Assembly: GCA_947177775.1 (NCBI GenBank)
Contig: CAMWVS010000016.1
Location: 1-53,793 of the forward strand
Direction: 5' to 3'
Length of the DNA: 53,793 bases
Source of the DNA: an uncultured Prevotella sp.
Lineage (GTDB): Bacteria > Bacteroidota > Bacteroidia > Bacteroidales > Bacteroidaceae
Each line of letters opens with the position of its first letter. Positions within the stretch are counted from its first letter, which is position 1. The notes beneath the pieces are model-generated. The model was not told the origin of the DNA and did not search any database. It was given only the letters and a program-made list of their open reading frames with translations. Below are positions 53,414-53,793 of this stretch, piece by piece. The translations under genes and the position numbers were made by a program.

Positions 53414-53436
53414 TGTATCTCCTGCAAAGAGATACA
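53414..53436. repeat. Right inverted repeat (recombinase crossover site) IRR
   Basis: Exact inverted copy of 46026-46048: arms TGTATCTC and GAGATACA around CTGCAAA. It starts 84 bp after the recombinase stop. Identity ends sharply at both edges, as expected for a site-specific crossover. Confidence 0.88.
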
Positions 53437-53445
53437 TTTCCGGTG

Positions 53446-53477
53446 CAAATATAGATATAAATCCTAACACCCGCAAA
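53446..53477 (-). promoter_or_regulatory. Inward-pointing promoter outside the right repeat
   Basis: Read leftwards: TTTG (53477-53474), 20-bp spacer, TATATTTG (53453-53446). The start of transcription would lie at the edge of the right repeat. At present it reads antisense into the recombinase 3' end. After inversion it would read into the surface lipoprotein gene with a leader of about 90 nt. Confidence 0.75.
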
Positions 53478-53640
53478 TAAATTTGAATATTTCTTTCATT
53501 ACTCGCGATAAAAATGTCAATATTCAACCAAATGACTGCAAGTCCATAAATATATGTCACCGCCCAAACGGGCTATGGACAAACATATTTAAATGATACA
53601 CCGGCAACCGGTCCGGACCACGGCTACGGAAATATTAAAA

Positions 53641-53793
53641 CACGGAGACGGCCAAGCCGTACCACTGTTTCATGGATATAAAAACACGGAGACAACTAAA
53701 CCGTACCACTGTTTCATGGATATAAAAACACGGAGACGACTAAACCGTACCACTGTTTCATGGATATAAAAACACGGAGACGACTAAACCGTA
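53641..53793. repeat. 44-bp tandem repeat array, continues beyond the window
   Basis: Units start at 53641, 53685, 53729 and 53773 (cut by the window end). They share CACGGAGAC, then ACCACTGTTTCATGGATAT. The first unit differs at four positions; the later ones are near identical. There are no spacers, so it is not a CRISPR array. No ORF crosses it. Between 53478 and 53640 I see only a possible hairpin (53542-53580). Confidence 0.92.

Larger units (their letters stand above)
46026..53436. other. Predicted 7.4-kb invertible surface-protein cassette
   Basis: The segment is bounded by the perfect 23-bp inverted repeats and carries the surface lipoprotein, a small lipoprotein, an OmpA-like protein and the tyrosine recombinase as its last gene. 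A strong promoter lies just outside the right repeat and points inward. No promoter is visible outside the left repeat in front of the surface protein. Inversion would switch that promoter onto the surface protein gene. The repeats and promoter are read directly; the switching is inferred. Confidence 0.75.

Noticed and set aside
53641..53793. A CRISPR array at the window end
   Set aside because: The 44-bp units are contiguous with no unique spacers, and no cas gene is present.

Overview
This window looks like chromosome of a Bacteroidales bacterium, probably Prevotellaceae-like, with roughly 50% G+C. The evidence is a set of promoters of the Bacteroidetes type (TAnnTTTG at -7, TTTG about 19-20 bp further up), no Shine-Dalgarno reliance, lipoproteins with acidic residues after the cysteine, a GH95 fucosidase, a serine-type sulfatase, a C-terminal sorting-like tail, and tyrosine invertases of the Bacteroides kind. 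No rRNA, tRNA, CRISPR array or intact insertion sequence was seen.

Region 1 (1-31904) is mostly housekeeping. It holds a secreted GH95 alpha-L-fucosidase; an EtfB-EtfA-acyl-CoA dehydrogenase operon ended by a clear terminator; a PAP2 phosphatase with an unusual structured leader; a leftward block of an epimerase-like reductase, a PAP2/Aur1-like protein, PBP4 (DacB) and an MscS channel; RNase R; a secreted jelly-roll protein; an RluA pseudouridine synthase; a coiled-coil membrane protein followed by a TolC-HlyD-permease-permease export operon; two small envelope proteins; a leftward antiporter-LolD-CvfB block; and aspartate-semialdehyde dehydrogenase behind a possible leader ORF.

Region 2 (31905-45672) starts with a 0.9 kb gene-free stretch packed with three palindromic elements. 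It continues with an AlbA_2/Schlafen-type regulator carrying an internal minisatellite, a sulfatase, a TPR sensor kinase with an overlapping LytTR response regulator, a candidate small RNA, a large propeller/membrane/coiled-coil lipoprotein, a CDF metal exporter overlapping a convergent EamA transporter, and an outer-membrane beta-barrel protein.

Region 3 (46026-53436) is the highlight. A perfect 23-bp inverted repeat, itself a dyad of 8-bp arms around an asymmetric 7-bp core, brackets 7.4 kb holding a 1234-residue coiled-coil surface lipoprotein, a small lipoprotein, an OmpA-like peptidoglycan-binding protein and a tyrosine recombinase. No promoter is visible in front of the surface lipoprotein in the present orientation. 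A textbook promoter lies just outside the right repeat and points inward. Inversion would place it in front of the surface protein. I infer a self-contained, phase-variable surface (possibly S-layer-like) cassette that is currently OFF. A 44-bp tandem repeat array follows and runs off the window end.
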